A stretch of 64,000 nucleotides of DNA, taken from Branchiostoma floridae (taxonomy: Eukaryota > Chordata > Leptocardii > Amphioxiformes > Branchiostomatidae). A program made the translations under genes and the position numbers. How positions within the stretch are numbered: position 1 is the first letter of the stretch; the number at the start of each line of letters is the position of its first letter. The notes below the pieces were generated by a model. The model worked only from the letters and a program-made list of their open reading frames with translations, did not search any database and was not told the origin of the DNA. The DNA lies in assembly GCF_000003815.2 (NCBI RefSeq), contig NC_049985.1, forward strand, positions 24,967,076 through 25,031,075. Reading direction: 5' to 3'. Below are positions 34,439 through 47,100 of this stretch, piece after piece.

Positions 34439-37400
34439 ATGCCGATCCTGTACAGTGTTGTTGCTCGAGGGACGACAGTTCTGGCCAAGTTCGCCAGCTG
34501 TGCCGGGAACTTCTCCGAGGTGACAGAACAGATCCTTTCCAGAGTGTCTCCGGAAAACGCCAAGCTCACGTACTCCCATGGAAGGTAAAACCCTTAAACC
34601 AAAGCTTGGTTCATGATACATCTAGTTATAGTCAGGGCCTGTATACCCCTTTCCTGTAAGACAAAGGCAGTAGGGCTGGGTACTGGTAGAAAAAATTCAG
34701 GTCTAGGTCCAGAGGATCAAGTCCAGGTCCAGACCTAAACCTGTACCCACTTGTGTGTACATGTACATGTATAAACTTGTGAATGGGCAACAGTGACCAG
34801 TCAAAACAAAAAATTGGTCCATAGTAATGACCTGCCCATATTGATCAGATTTTNNNNNNNNNNNNNNNNNNNNNNNNNNNNNNNNNNNNNNNNNNNNNNN
34901 NNNNNNNNNNNNNNNNNNNNNNNNNNNNNNNNNNNNNNNNNNNNNNNNNNNNNCCTGCATATGCAGGTTAGTGCAGGTAAAAGTTGTCTTTTGCATTGAC
35001 AGACTCAATTTTATATCACTGGATTAAATATTTCTTGTTCTGTACAAAGTTTATTGTGTAAAATTGTACTATTGATTAAAATGGTAGAGGTAATTGATAA
35101 AAGAATTCAGATATATCCATTTATAAGGCAAAAATATGTATTTTTTTCATGTAAGAGAAAGAGATTCCTCTTACACAATCAATTATTCTTCTAAGAAACC
35201 TGACCTCCATCGTGGTAACTTCAAAAGTTGTTTTTCAAAAGTACATTTACATATAAAACCTGAACATGCCCTTATTTGAAGTTCCCTTTTTTTTGTTACA
35301 GGACTTTGAAAGATCCAAGGCTTTCATGTACCTGAATGAAGTCAAGAGAAGGTAAGGTCAAATTTTGTTTCTGAAGTAATGAAAACTTTTAAACTTTTCA
35401 TAAGTATTTCTGTGAACAGTAGAAGTTTTATTTGGTTGGTAAATTGGTAGTTTCATTCCAAGCCTTTATTTAATCTCAAAAAATAGTTTTAAAAATTTAA
35501 AAAGTACACAACCAGTGCAAATACAATTGCCTGCCTATGTTTTGGTGACTGTTAATGTCAATTTCCATGGGGCAATACTGACTGGTTCTTCTTCACACTG
35601 CATCTACATGTTTGCTTGTTTGTTTGTCTGTGCCTTTGTTTAGACTCGAATAGTGCTCCTTTAGGTGTGTGTAATGCAGGTGTCACAGTAACATTGTAAA
35701 GGAACAAACAAACAAACAGTTACATTGTGAACAAACAAACAAACAAACAGAATCACAGTTCATGACTATTAGATTTTTTTCTGATCCATACAGCTCCTTT
35801 ATCAATCAAGTGCATTTATTGTCCTCTCTGTCAATTTGTCCCTGCCCAAAGTTGTTTATTAAAGTATTATAAGAACTTGGTTGATATTTGCTGTTCTCCC
35901 CAGATTCCAGGCGACCTATGGAGCGCGGGCACAGACAGCGCTGCCGTTTGCCATGAACAGTGAATTCTCCAGAGTCCTTTCTACACAGATGGTAAGAAAC
36001 ATAGCATCATGTGTATGCTATGCATGATGTAAATTAGACAGAGAAAAAAAATGTTGTTTTGTACTTATATGTGCATCGAGGATGAAAATCAACATTGCAA
36101 TAATGTTAATCTTAGCAGAATACAATGCATGAAAAATGCCCCAAATTTTGGGATGTTCAGAGTTCTTATAGGGGTTTCTCGTCTGAATTAAACATCTTTA
36201 CACACATGTTAACTAAACTAATGTTAAGCTACCGAAAACCTCGAGAGTCAAATCAAAATTACGGCTTTAGATCTGCGGCAACCTGAAATGTCCATGGGCA
36301 ACCTAGCTTTTACCTGTGGTTGTCCACTGATAAACCTGGCTATAAAAAGTATTTCGAACGCTGCCATCTGAAACATCTGACTCTTCAGAGAATTTCTTTT
36401 CTCCAGAAAATGAAATTTTCTATCTGGATAATTGACATATCTTTGTTGATCATGTTTTCTGTGCTGTTCCCTTCCACAGAAACATTTCTCGGAGAGTAAG
36501 GATGTGGACAGAGTGTCCAAGGTACAAGGGGACCTGGATGAGCTGAAGGGTATCATGGTGAAAAACATAGGTAAGGGATAATGTTTGGTATTCTACTAAG
36601 ACTTTTGCCATATGTTGTTAGTTGTTTTGATGAATCTGCAGTACTTGCAAGCCCTGCCAGGGGGCAGTAATGGATCATACTTGTGCTGTTGACTTAAGTG
36701 CCAAAGTGCCCATTAGGACGTTCTCTTTGCAAGACTTGTTTGATTTGGATGGTTTGGAATAATACTGTGTTGTACTTTTTACATTTCTATGTTTGCAGTT
36801 TTTGCAGTGACTATCTCACTACAAATTGGTGTTCTCTTTACCATGCAGTATGTGACTGTAGTGTAATTTCCAAGCAAATCCTACAATGGCATAGGCTAGT
36901 AACAAACTGGCCAAGGAGTGTAGTCAGCCAAGAGGTGTCCATTTGCCTTGTAGCAAAACACACTCCTAGGCCGGCTTCACTCCTCTGGCAGCTTTTGATA
37001 CTATCTTATGCTACCATAGGATCTGCTTAGAGATTAACTGTAGTTACCACAGCAAACCAAAACACACCATTTTCCTCCCTACTGAGTAATTCAATCACCA
37101 TCTAAATAAAGGTATTTATAGTATATTGTGTTGATTTTATTCCAACAGATAGCATAGCAGCCAGAGGAGAAAGACTGGAGCTCCTGATTGACAAGACTGA
37201 AGACCTGGAGGCAACCGTAAGTCCTTCTTGTTACTTCTTTCACCACTGATTACTGCTAAGGAAATCTACCTTAGTTAGGTCAGCATATACATGTTAATAG
37301 GAAGGGTTTTTCACTCTCATATAACCATTGCTTGAACAATAATATGCTTGATTTTTAATCTCCAACGTTCATTCAATTTCGTCGCAGATATAAACCAACT

Positions 37401-38418
37401 GTCTTCTGGGTTAAACACATCTGCAACATTGAAAACAGTGTGTTTGAGAGATCTCTCGTGCAGTACCAAGCGCCCCTCCCAAGTATGCACAGTTAACATA
37501 TGCAGGAATGTCGAATACTGGGGGGACGTTGCATTGGCTATATCTTTCGGCACATGCTCTTCAGGGCAGTGGACGAAGACATGCGATATATGTTAGTATA
37601 GATTTTCATGGGTAGGATATAATTACTAGGAGTAAAACATGTTTTGATACAACATGACTTGAGCTCGAACCCCCCTTCCCCCCACAGTCTGTCACATTCA
37701 AGAAGACAAGTAAGAACCTGGCGCGGTCCATGTGTATGAAGAACCTGAAACTCACCGTCATCCTGGCCATCGTCATCATTGTGAGTTCCACAGTTTTGTC
37801 ACTTTTAATCTGATGCCATAGAATGTTCAGGCAGTCAAAAGTATAAAAAAAAACCTGTAGTATTTGGTAAACTGCTATCCGATCTAAAGAGGACTGTCTC
37901 CAGGACCCGTCCCTCCATCCTCGGGCGGAAATTTGCTAGTACCTTTTGAACTGTTTCACCATGATTGAGAATGTTGTTGGACTGATGTAAATTAGGATTT
38001 TACCATGGACAATTTTGGCCAACAGAGACCATAGATATGTGAGTTTTAAAACCCTTAAACTGCCAAACCCGGATATATCCGGCACAGCTTTACATGTCCT
38101 GTGTGCCGTGCCCGGATATATCCAGGATAGCGTATTTTCCCGAAGTAGCAGCTCTGCATGGGTGTAGCGCACAAACCCCGGACGTTAGGGACTTCAGCCT
38201 TGTTTGAGGGGTCGCTTTTGGAGGTCAGCAGCCAACCCTGGCACTGATAGCTTTTAATTTTTTAATTTGCAGGGCTGAAACTCTGGCAGTTTAAGGGTTA
38301 ATCAACACTGAATACTGTTGATAATACAATCTCTTTCTTGTATTTCCAGCTGATAATTTACTTCATCGTGTCGGCAGCGTGTGGTGGTCTGAGCTGGCCC
38401 TGCACCAGAAAGACTTAG
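34439..38418 (+). CDS. VAMP7: Vesicle-associated membrane protein 7 (longin R-SNARE)
   Basis: Seven exons seen: 34439-34584, 35302-35351, 35904-35991, 36480-36570, 37149-37216, 37688-37780 and 38350-38418. Exon 1 encodes the longin start MPILYSVVARGTTVLAKFAS. Later exons give DFERSKAFMYLNEVKR, ATYGARAQTALPFAMNSEF, the SNARE motif with the zero-layer Arg in IAARGERLELLIDKTEDLE, and a C-terminal anchor (LTVILAIVIILIIYFIVSAA). Phases need one missing exon of length 1 mod 3 between exons 1 and 2, which the 100-N gap would hold; 58 nt would restore about 220 residues, the usual length. VAMP7 is a vesicle SNARE in late endosome/lysosome traffic and exocytosis; the longin domain autoinhibits. AATAAA at 39059 and 39226. 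Confidence 0.95.
34854..34953. other. Assembly gap (100 N)
   Basis: Placeholder gap in VAMP7 intron 1; by phase and homology it should contain the second longin coding exon. Confidence 0.95.
35704..35752. repeat. Microsatellite (AAAC)n, two blocks
   Basis: Two runs of AAACAAACAAAC in a VAMP7 intron. Confidence 0.8.
36863..37036. mobile_element. hAT-like MITE, CCAAGCAGAYCC family, perfect 8-bp duplication
   Basis: Ends GTAATTTCCAAGCAAATCC and, inverted, GGATCTGCTTAGAGATTA. Perfect 8-bp direct repeat ACTGTAGT at 36855-36862 and 37037-37044. Lies in a VAMP7 intron. Confidence 0.85.
38052..38297. mobile_element. piggyBac-like MITE in VAMP7 intron
   Basis: Inverted ends CCCTTAAACTGCCA and TGGCAGTTTAAGGG; TTAA follows at the right (38298-38301), while the left flank is AAAA, probably a mutated TTAA. 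The interior has two CCCGGATATATCC boxes bracketing a GGCACAG/CTGTGTGCC hairpin. Confidence 0.7.
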
Positions 38419-39058
38419 TACGTCTGTTAACGTTCCTCTGCTGCCCAACATTCAGAACTAGCCTGGTATCCACCCTATTGTAACTCCAGTGCACTCCTCT
38501 GGTGGCTTCCCTTGCTGAATAGGCTGGGACCCTTGTGTAGAAAAACAGTAACTGTTGGCATTTGAAGATTTATTGCAGTGTTCTTACCAGGAATTTTTTT
38601 ACTACATAGGGGCATCTTAGTGCAGAAAAGCCATGTTTTGCAGGTGTGAACATCATAGGGGAATCTGAGGGAGTTCTTCCCCTAAAAAACTAAAAGTATT
38701 TGAATTTATGTCGATCAGAAACACCATGTCCTGCATTTTCTTTGTTTTGTTGCACAAGCATTCTAAAGTTTGATCTCCCTTATGCTGCTTCTGAGAAGTA
38801 TTCAATTTTCAAAATAATGCTAGAAGTAAGGACCAAACATTCCAATGGGGAGGGGGGCAGTACTATTCTGCAGAGAAGCAACCAGAGAAGCAAACCAGAG
38901 CTAAAGTAGGATGGATTCCAGGCTAGTTCATCCCAACACAGTGTCACGGGACTGTTCTTCAGTGTAGTGGCTGATAAGTACCTAAGGAACACATCATTCA
39001 ACCTCTTTGAGGAAGTGTTGTCAAAAGATAACTCTGTATTTCTGTAATCTATTTATGC

Positions 39059-39231
39059 AATAAATTGTTGATTGCTTCCTCTTGTATACAACTTGTACGG
39101 TTGGAATATCTAGATAATGAAAATTAATATTACTTAAACCAGGATTTGTTTTGTTTTTCCTTGTATCCTGTTTGGTTTGTATCTGCTATCATGCATTTTA
39201 AAAACATTGTAAGATATTGGTTGGAAATAAA
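39059..39231 (+). terminator. VAMP7: VAMP7 polyadenylation signals
   Basis: Two AATAAA hexamers, at 39059-39064 and 39226-39231, follow the VAMP7 stop codon by about 640 and 810 nt. Confidence 0.55.
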
Positions 39232-40417
39232 GACAACATTTGTATACAAGGTAAAATTGTGCAATCTTGTGCTATGTTTTTAGCTAAGTTTAGTTAGGGG
39301 GAAGCATCGTCATGCATTTCATAGTTCATCGTCTTTCAGATTTGAGCAAAAGATTAAGAGAAGTAGAGAATGCCTGAAGACTTATACCGTAGATAATATG
39401 TCTATGTACAAGACTATCAATGGCCAGTGTTGTCTTTGCTATTGACTAGTTGAATGATGCCATAGCCAACGACTGAATGCCTAGGGAAGCTGTATATACC
39501 ATATGCAAATTAAAAACCTGTCGTAGATAATATCAACAGTAAATATACACCTATAATCTAGTCATGCACACTTTGAAGTGTCAAATTTTCGGCACACTTG
39601 TTTCCACTTACTTTAAGTTCTGATGGCTTAAAATAATCACTATATAGCAAATTGTGTCTCATTTGTATTTACTATTAGTTTCGATTAGCCCTTGTATTCA
39701 TTCCTTTGACATTATTTTGTTTCTCTGTGTAGAGACTATTTATACTGTTAACTTTTGATAGCTCAAACAAGGTGGCCCAAGTAGACTTTGACTTGTACTA
39801 ATGGTAGAAGTGTTGTATTGTACAGCATTTATGGATATGTTATGATAAATTGGTATTACATTTATTAATATTTGATTACTTTTAACTATATACCTTCGCT
39901 CTGATACGAATTTGAAGCATAGTTAGTGCCCAATCACATTAGCCATACCAACACTACAGTCGCAAACTGAGTGCTTTCTGGGAATTAAGTCATTCATATG
40001 TTGCACAATATTTAGTTACAGAAAAGGCTGTGTTATATCCGTGCTTGTGGTCAATTCTATCACAACCTAACTTAAAAATTTTACCATGTCAAAGTCGTGC
40101 GAGAAATGTGACTTAACTTGTTTGTAATGGTCATAGCTTGATAACATGTATCTGTTTGCGGCTGCATATACATGTTTCTGTACATATACATGTATCTAGT
40201 CTTATACTTCAATAGGTGTATATATTCACAATATGAAAGTGTAACCTAATCTGCCTGTTTCATACATTTCTGTAGCAGGAATCAGTCAGTACAGGACCAG
40301 TTAGTCTTGCATAACCTTGTTGTCTCTATGTACTGTATCTTTTACTCAAGTATTGGTTAACATATCTTAATGGAATAGCTTAACTGTTAGACAAGCGCAT
40401 CAGTGCAGAAGACTGAA
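39232..40417. other. Intergenic, no gene seen
   Basis: AT-rich DNA downstream of VAMP7 with only short chance open frames. Confidence 0.4.
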
Positions 40418-40592
40418 TATAGGAGAATTCTTTTTACACAATCAGCAGATACTTACATTGCTTATGTTTCCATGTCTCTCAGACACCTTCGTCATAGCTT
40501 CTAATTGGAGTTCTGCTTCTCACCGCTATTATATGTAGCCGATGTAGAGTGTAAAAAGTAGCTACTGGTTGTGTGAAAAGAATTCTCCTATA
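40418..40592. mobile_element. MITE with TATAGGAGAATTC ends
   Basis: Starts TATAGGAGAATTCTTTTTAC and ends AAAAGAATTCTCCTATA; arms continue through ACACAATCAG/TGGTTGTGT. About 175 bp, non-coding. Confidence 0.75.
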
Positions 40593-42995
40593 TTCTACCA
40601 ACCTGATGAAACTATTTTCAGAAGTGTAGAGGACTGAATAGCTACCTCTGAGTAGCTGATATATGCACTCGTTCTTGAGTGTGTAGAATTTAGCTGTACT
40701 GTTTTGAACATCTGTTTATTTTTAACATTTCTATTATTTTCTGGACATTTGAACTGTAGTTTACACTCTAGTCAGTACTGGCATTGGAGGTTGTCCCACA
40801 ATCTTTCCCATATTGTGCAAAAATTCAATGCAGGTTACAGAAAAGTGTTGGTGGAAGTAGCTTTCTTCTCTTGGGAAAATATTGAATCATTTGACCCAAC
40901 ATGCATGCTTACCAGTGGCACAATATACCAGAAACCAGCCCTCCCTATTACAGATTTAAATTTGTTTTAGAGTTTGAAGAAAGATAAAAAAGTTCACAGG
41001 CTTTTTTCAGTTACAGAGACACATAGTCCAACATTGGTCATATTTTAAACATGTTGATTGCCATTAGGTTGTGTTACTGATGCTACATGTTTGGAGGTTT
41101 TAGTTTCCTTGCCTGTATAATTGTATCATATTCCTCGCTGCTATTCATGTGTACAAAAGAGAGTGGTAAGATAATGATTAAATGCAATGTGGAAAATTAG
41201 TTTTTCTGTGAGCTTGTGTATATACTGTATGTGTGTGGAAAGCCGATGTTGAATGTTTGTGTGTGTGTGTGTGTGTGTGTGTGCCCTTTGGACAACACTT
41301 GAAGACTCTAGATCTGAAACTGAGTTTGCGCTTTCTTTTCAATAGACACAGATTATACAAATTTCTGCAAGAAGGAACCACTGCTGCTATCCTATGTCAT
41401 TGTCACCTTTTTGTGATCACTTACAAAGAAGTGTTGAAGACAAGAAGTTTGGACCTACTGCATTGCATGGATCAATAACGACCCCTATCAGTTGACTGCA
41501 GTACTTCAACAGTCATTCACAACACTACGTCATGTACAAAGAGTACACTGGCACAGTATATGAATGCATCACTCCATGAAACACAAAAAACATAGGTCAA
41601 AATAGTGATTATATTGAACTGTTATAAACAAAATACCAAGCACCAATTACTTTCGCAAATTCGAGAACTTGCTACACCCAAGGAGGTTATATCTGATATA
41701 CACCTGAAGAAACATTACCTTAAACAACGATCTTGTTGCAATTGTTTCCTGTGTGTCTTGCACTGCGTCGAATGAACACACTACTCCTGTAGCACTATAA
41801 GTACTTACCATACACCTGTGAATGACGCTATGTGCGCGTGATCCCACACCTGTAGACGTACCAGTACCAGACCGAACCATTGAGGTCCTCTAGACTTGTA
41901 TTCCACTGCCATGGACTTTCCTGAGGCATGAACTCCAGGGCTGTGGACGTTGTGTCAGTAGACGCACCAGTACCAGGCCGAGCCATTGGGGTCCTCTAGA
42001 CAGCATTATATTCCACTGCCGTGGACTTTTCAGGCAGTACCAAAATGGACAGTAAGGTGGCTATGCGAACATTTGCTACTGAACAGTACTATATGGGTGT
42101 TAAGAGAGGACCTTGTCCCCAAAACAATAACGTTAATACGTGGTCCTAGAAAATACTACATAGGGGTGATGAGAATACCTCGATGAAGGTTAGGTAATAA
42201 AATACGCCAATAATGAAAAAAGTCCAAAAATCATATACAGTTGTTTAGACTCTATCAATGTTATAAGTACCTGTTTCGAGATTGTTCGTGAATAGCTCTA
42301 TGGATTCTTGTGTCAAGCGAAAATGACCTGCGTGCGATGGGGAAAGGGGAAGTTGGAAGGATCCATTTGTCATGGGGTTTTGAATTGTGAAATTTCTTCT
42401 GTTTTAGGAGTAGGATTATACGAGTGAATCTGATGATAAGGAATATCTACTAACTATTGTCCGTTTCTGCAAAAGGTTGATATAGACACAGTATCATTTT
42501 CACGGGGAGAGTGATGGAGGAAATACGCATAAGTATGAAAAAGTGGGCTTTCTATATTTAGTTCATTTAATGTACACGATTGTATATTCCTGGATGTACA
42601 GTTAGTAATCTGTTGTTGTGCATGTGCAAATTGGCAATTTGTTGTTCTATATGAACCATGCCCAAGCATATTTATCTATTCATATATTCATTCATCTATA
42701 TATGTTTGGAGAATCATGCAGTTCATCCACAACAACACGCGCACAAAGCACATGCACACAAAACACACACACATACGAACGCGACAAAAACGTTATTGAC
42801 AATCAAACAATGACCAAAACCTTTCATGAAATTGTGCATATAGCTTTTTAATGGCATCTACTGTATACATGCAGAATCACAGTTTCCGTCTGTAGCATTT
42901 CAGCACTCAGGAAAATGGCAATTATGTATTGAACTCTCAGAAGACAATTTTGATTTCCAGCACCTAATAAGGCGTCAACGCTTAAGCAAGAATGC
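40593..42995. other. Intergenic between VAMP7 and the MUC4-like gene tail
   Basis: Two convergent genes face each other here. Contains a (GT)n run at about 41257-41284 and a direct duplication near 41851-41930 and 41957-42035. No exon was recognised. Confidence 0.45.
41851..42035. repeat. Direct duplication, ~107-bp spacing
   Basis: Two copies share GTAGACGYACCAGTACCAG, GGTCCTCTAGAC and TATTCCACTGCC then TGGACTTT. Diverged at several positions. Confidence 0.8.
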
Positions 42996-44174
42996 TCAAA
43001 ACTTGGTGTCCATGACAGGGTTGTCAGCGCCTGACACGTCCTTGGAAGTCGTTTCCATGGTAACGGCCAATGGCTCTGCATGATGTTGGTTAGCATCGAC
43101 CTTGCGTTTCTTCCTCCTGGCCCTTGGGGCAGAAAACACATGTCAGCCAGCTGAGATAGCAGACTTCACACCCTTGACGGTGAAATCTGACAGAAAACAT
43201 AGGACTTGCAATCGTTCCACATTGGACATCCACATTGGCTGTAACGCTTGCATAGGCTATAAATCTGCAACGTTAAAACGATTGCAAACTTATTTTGAAG
43301 CGTATCGTGGTCAGCGAGGAATCACGAACTCCGTTGCAGTCTTCGAACGGGGCTGGTTTTTATACCGGGGAGGGGGCGTTGGTTCGCAATTTTCAACGTT
43401 GGTGCGAAGGTAGTTTTGCCTTCTCCCTTTACACAGAGATACCCCTTCCTCGGCAAACTCCCTTTCCCGGCACAAGAGAACCTAGCCAACGTTGAAAATC
43501 GCGAACCAACGCCCCCCCTGTAAAAACAGCCTTGTTCGAAGACTGCAACGGAGTCTAGAGGAATCAGTTGATAACAACTATGAACTAAAGGAAGTACCCT
43601 TTTAAGTTTAATAAAAAGATAAATAGAAATAAACACAAACTGTGTTTCTTCATTAAACTTATGTTAAGTGTCAGCATGGTTTATATGCCATTTTGTATTT
43701 CATACTTTTAAAAGTCGGTGCTAATATACCGGCATTGGTCCAAGTGCAGCCCATTGCTTCATCCCGCTCATCGTTATATCATATGGCTAACAGATTGAAA
43801 GGCATTTAGGTATTTTTGTGCTAACTACTCACCACAGATACCCTGTGACGGCGATGATAACACCGACGCCAAGGGAGACCGACACGCCGACGATGACGTA
43901 GATAACCGTGTCGTCTGGATCGGCCTGGTCGCCGTTCTGGTACTCACTAAGCGAGCCCAGGAAGCTGAACGACCTGCCGCCCAGGGCTGCTTCAAGCTGC
44001 GGCTGGGACAGTTGGAAAACTGTCTCTACGGTGTCCAAAGGTACCGGCCTGAAGTCTCCCGTGTCGGAGTAGGAGATGAAGAAGGCGAGGGCGGTTCTGG
44101 TTGGGTCCGAGGCTGGTTTGGGGAAACCTTCCGCCACGTGAACGTCTTCAGGACGGAACACAGCGGGGCTGTAC
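42996..44174 (-). CDS. MUC4-like gene: juxtamembrane domain, TM helix and tail
   Basis: Exons 44174-43833 and 43122-42996. The first encodes YSPAVFRPEDVHVAEG and a ~85-residue domain ending before DDTVIYVIVGVSV; the helix continues to IIAVTGYLW. The split codon TG|G restores Trp and the tail starts ARRKKRKVDAN, a basic stop-transfer cluster. The tail ends in NPVMDTKF and TGA. The residue order (ectodomain, hydrophobic helix, basic cluster) gives type I topology. Confidence 0.85.
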
Positions 44175-47100
44175 CTGTAGTTACGTTTGGTTCAACACTG
44201 TGACCATAATGACATAGGTAAAGGGATTGTGGTGTCTCGAAAGGAGACAGCTTGATTGAAAATAACTAATGATAAGCATAAAATTCCCACCATCTATCAT
44301 AACGCAATTCTGCCATTTTTGCATTACTTATGCAAATCAGTCCCTTTTATTAACATGTATGGTATCACCTGTCATGAATCACCTATGTTACATTACCAAT
44401 CTTTATTGCAAATTCATGCCCGAGGGCTAATTACATACAGGGTAAAGTAGTGGTGGTATACATAAACATACATTTATTTAAGACAGTTATGGAAAACAAT
44501 GGAATTAATTTCCTGATTGATTATGCAAATTAATACCTCATTTGCATAACATGTTAATCATTGTTACCTGCATGCCTAAAATGATGATAATCTATCGTTC
44601 CTGTCTTAAGTTATCCTCTTTGGAATTTTTTTACAAAAACGCCCCAGCAGTTCCAAAAATAAACGTTAGGGGCTCAAACCTGCCCCACCTTATCCTGATG
44701 TCGAAAGCTATTTGCCACTAAATGTCAAGACCACGCCATGTCCGGGACAACAGATACATTAAAAAAGCTGCTATGATATAATGTTCTCATTATTATGCAA
44801 ATGCCCTCCTGTTTTGCATAATTTGTATTTCATTTTGCACATTTTTGTCTAAGCTACCTACATAGTAGTAACAAAAATCATGAAATTCCATTATTCTTTT
44901 CTTGAGTTATCCTCTTCAGAATTTTTTTTAATTACAAAAATACCCCTGCAGCTAGGGTGCTCAATCTTGTGTCACTGCTTGCCGAGCACAAGCGCTATAA
45001 AAATGTCGATATGATATCGTGGGCGAATGAGACGATATGAGTCACCGTTGCATTGACGTTTGATAGGGATCATAACAATATCATCAAATATATTAAGTTA
45101 TGATAATTCTTATATCTTTAAATCAGACCAGGCGTAATATGAACATCTTACGATCTTCGCCTTCTGCCTCCCGCCTCTGTCCTGCAGGCGGGGATCTGGT
45201 CTGCCTGTTGGCTGCAGAAGTCGGTAAGAGCGGCGGCAACAACTCGCTTGAACTCTGCGATCAGGTTCGTGAGCTGGAGAAAACACATTGTCACAAGTGA
45301 AAAAATACATTCGATTACAATGTGTAGATGGGTCTCAAGAGTCTCAACACAGAAGAACTTATAATAGTTGTAACCTTGCGTTTGGCTGACTCGTAGTTAC
45401 CTGTAGGAAATATTCATGGAGGTTATATTTTAGAAATATTTTCAAGAGCGTTTTCTGTTTGTCAAAAAGAACTCAAGAACGGCTGGATGAATTCATACGT
45501 GGTGTGTTGGTAGGGTGTGGCAAAAAACTGAAAATGATTAGATTTTACGCCCGCTGGTGGCTTCTCTTCGTTACTACAGCGGAGCGTCCGGTTTGGATAC
45601 CTCATGTTCTGAACAAGAAGTGTTCACGATTTTTTTAGTGTTAAATAGATCTTGTGCTCGAGAAGAAGTGGCATAAGTTTGGGTTACTAGCGGCTAGTTT
45701 TGGAATTGCAGGGGCAGTTTTGTCAAAAAATTCCAATGAGGATAACACAAAAAAGGGCTAACGGATTTTGACAATTTTTGGTATGTATGTAGCTTAATTA
45801 CGACTTAATTGGCATAATTAATGAGAAAATTGCATAATTACTTGTGGTTTCATGGAGGTATGAGGTCGCCGAATTCTACATGTATGTCTGTCGATTTAAG
45901 AGTTTGCTAGTAACGATATACCATTTACCATCGTATACCAGAAATATAACATCTATCGATTTCAAATTGGTCACATATCATTCTTTAAATCAAATCTTTG
46001 ATAGTATCAAATGTAACAATATATTTGGATGATTTCCTGTTATGCCAATATTTTTCCTAAAGACACACTAATTCACAAAGCAGTTAGATATGACAAGCTT
46101 CATCCTTTCCTAGTACGTATTGCTCTGTGGCACTTCCAGTGTCAGTGGCTTAGACAGAAACACTGACAATGAGCATGTATGGCAATGTCGCAGAAACACA
46201 GACGTAGCAAAAAATCGTAGATATAGATTATAGATAGTAGAATAACCAACAGTTTCTCTTGAATCGCTGACAAGTGTAATAATCACTGTGTGTATTGCAG
46301 AAACACGGACAGAAATGGCAAAAATAGTTATACAGAGCTGAATTCATTGCAATAATTACCTCTTGAATCGTCGACAAGATTTCAATCACTACGGTATTAA
46401 CCTCGACAACATTCCCTATTGTTGGCTTGGAGGTCCAGGAATCGGTGGGTTTGCCTGTTTGTGATGCCTTTGTTGTGGTGATTGGCTTTGAGACATCTGG
46501 GACTGGTCTGCTTGTTGCAGGGCGGCTGGTAGAGCTTGTCGCTGTTACTGTGAACAGCAATGAAACAAGTGCTTTTAAAAAAGCTGGCATTTTGCCAATG
46601 TTTGCGTGTGTGAACGCTTTTTTCTAGTTATTAGAATGTCATATAAATAGAACAGAGTAACTAAACCTGATATTATCGCATGGAGAGATTCACATATGTG
46701 CCTGAACTGCAGCAGATCTAGACGCCACCTGTTAAAATTTGCGTGAACTGCAGCAAATTTCACTACACATTGCCTGTTTTTGAGTGAGCTCTGTTGCGGG
46801 GCATCTTTAAGTTGTTTTTTTAAATTTTTATTTCTATTCGGTAAAAAAACCAAGCGGCGAATTCGTTAACCAAAGAAATAAATTGGTGTGGCCAAATGGA
46901 TGTAAAAATTAGTATTTTAATGGATGTAAAAAAGAAAAAAAAAAGTTGAAAAAAATCTACCACCCCGGATTCGAACCGGGTGCATTGGTTTAGAATGCGT
47001 AAACTTTGCCACTGCGCTAGTGCGAACATGTTGAAGACATGCCTGTTTTAACAGGTATACAAATGTTTGGCATGGATTGAACAGGTCCGTTCATCTCAAC

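Noticed and set aside
46957-47026. Functional tRNA
   Set aside because: Acceptor strands do not pair and the variable loop is too short.
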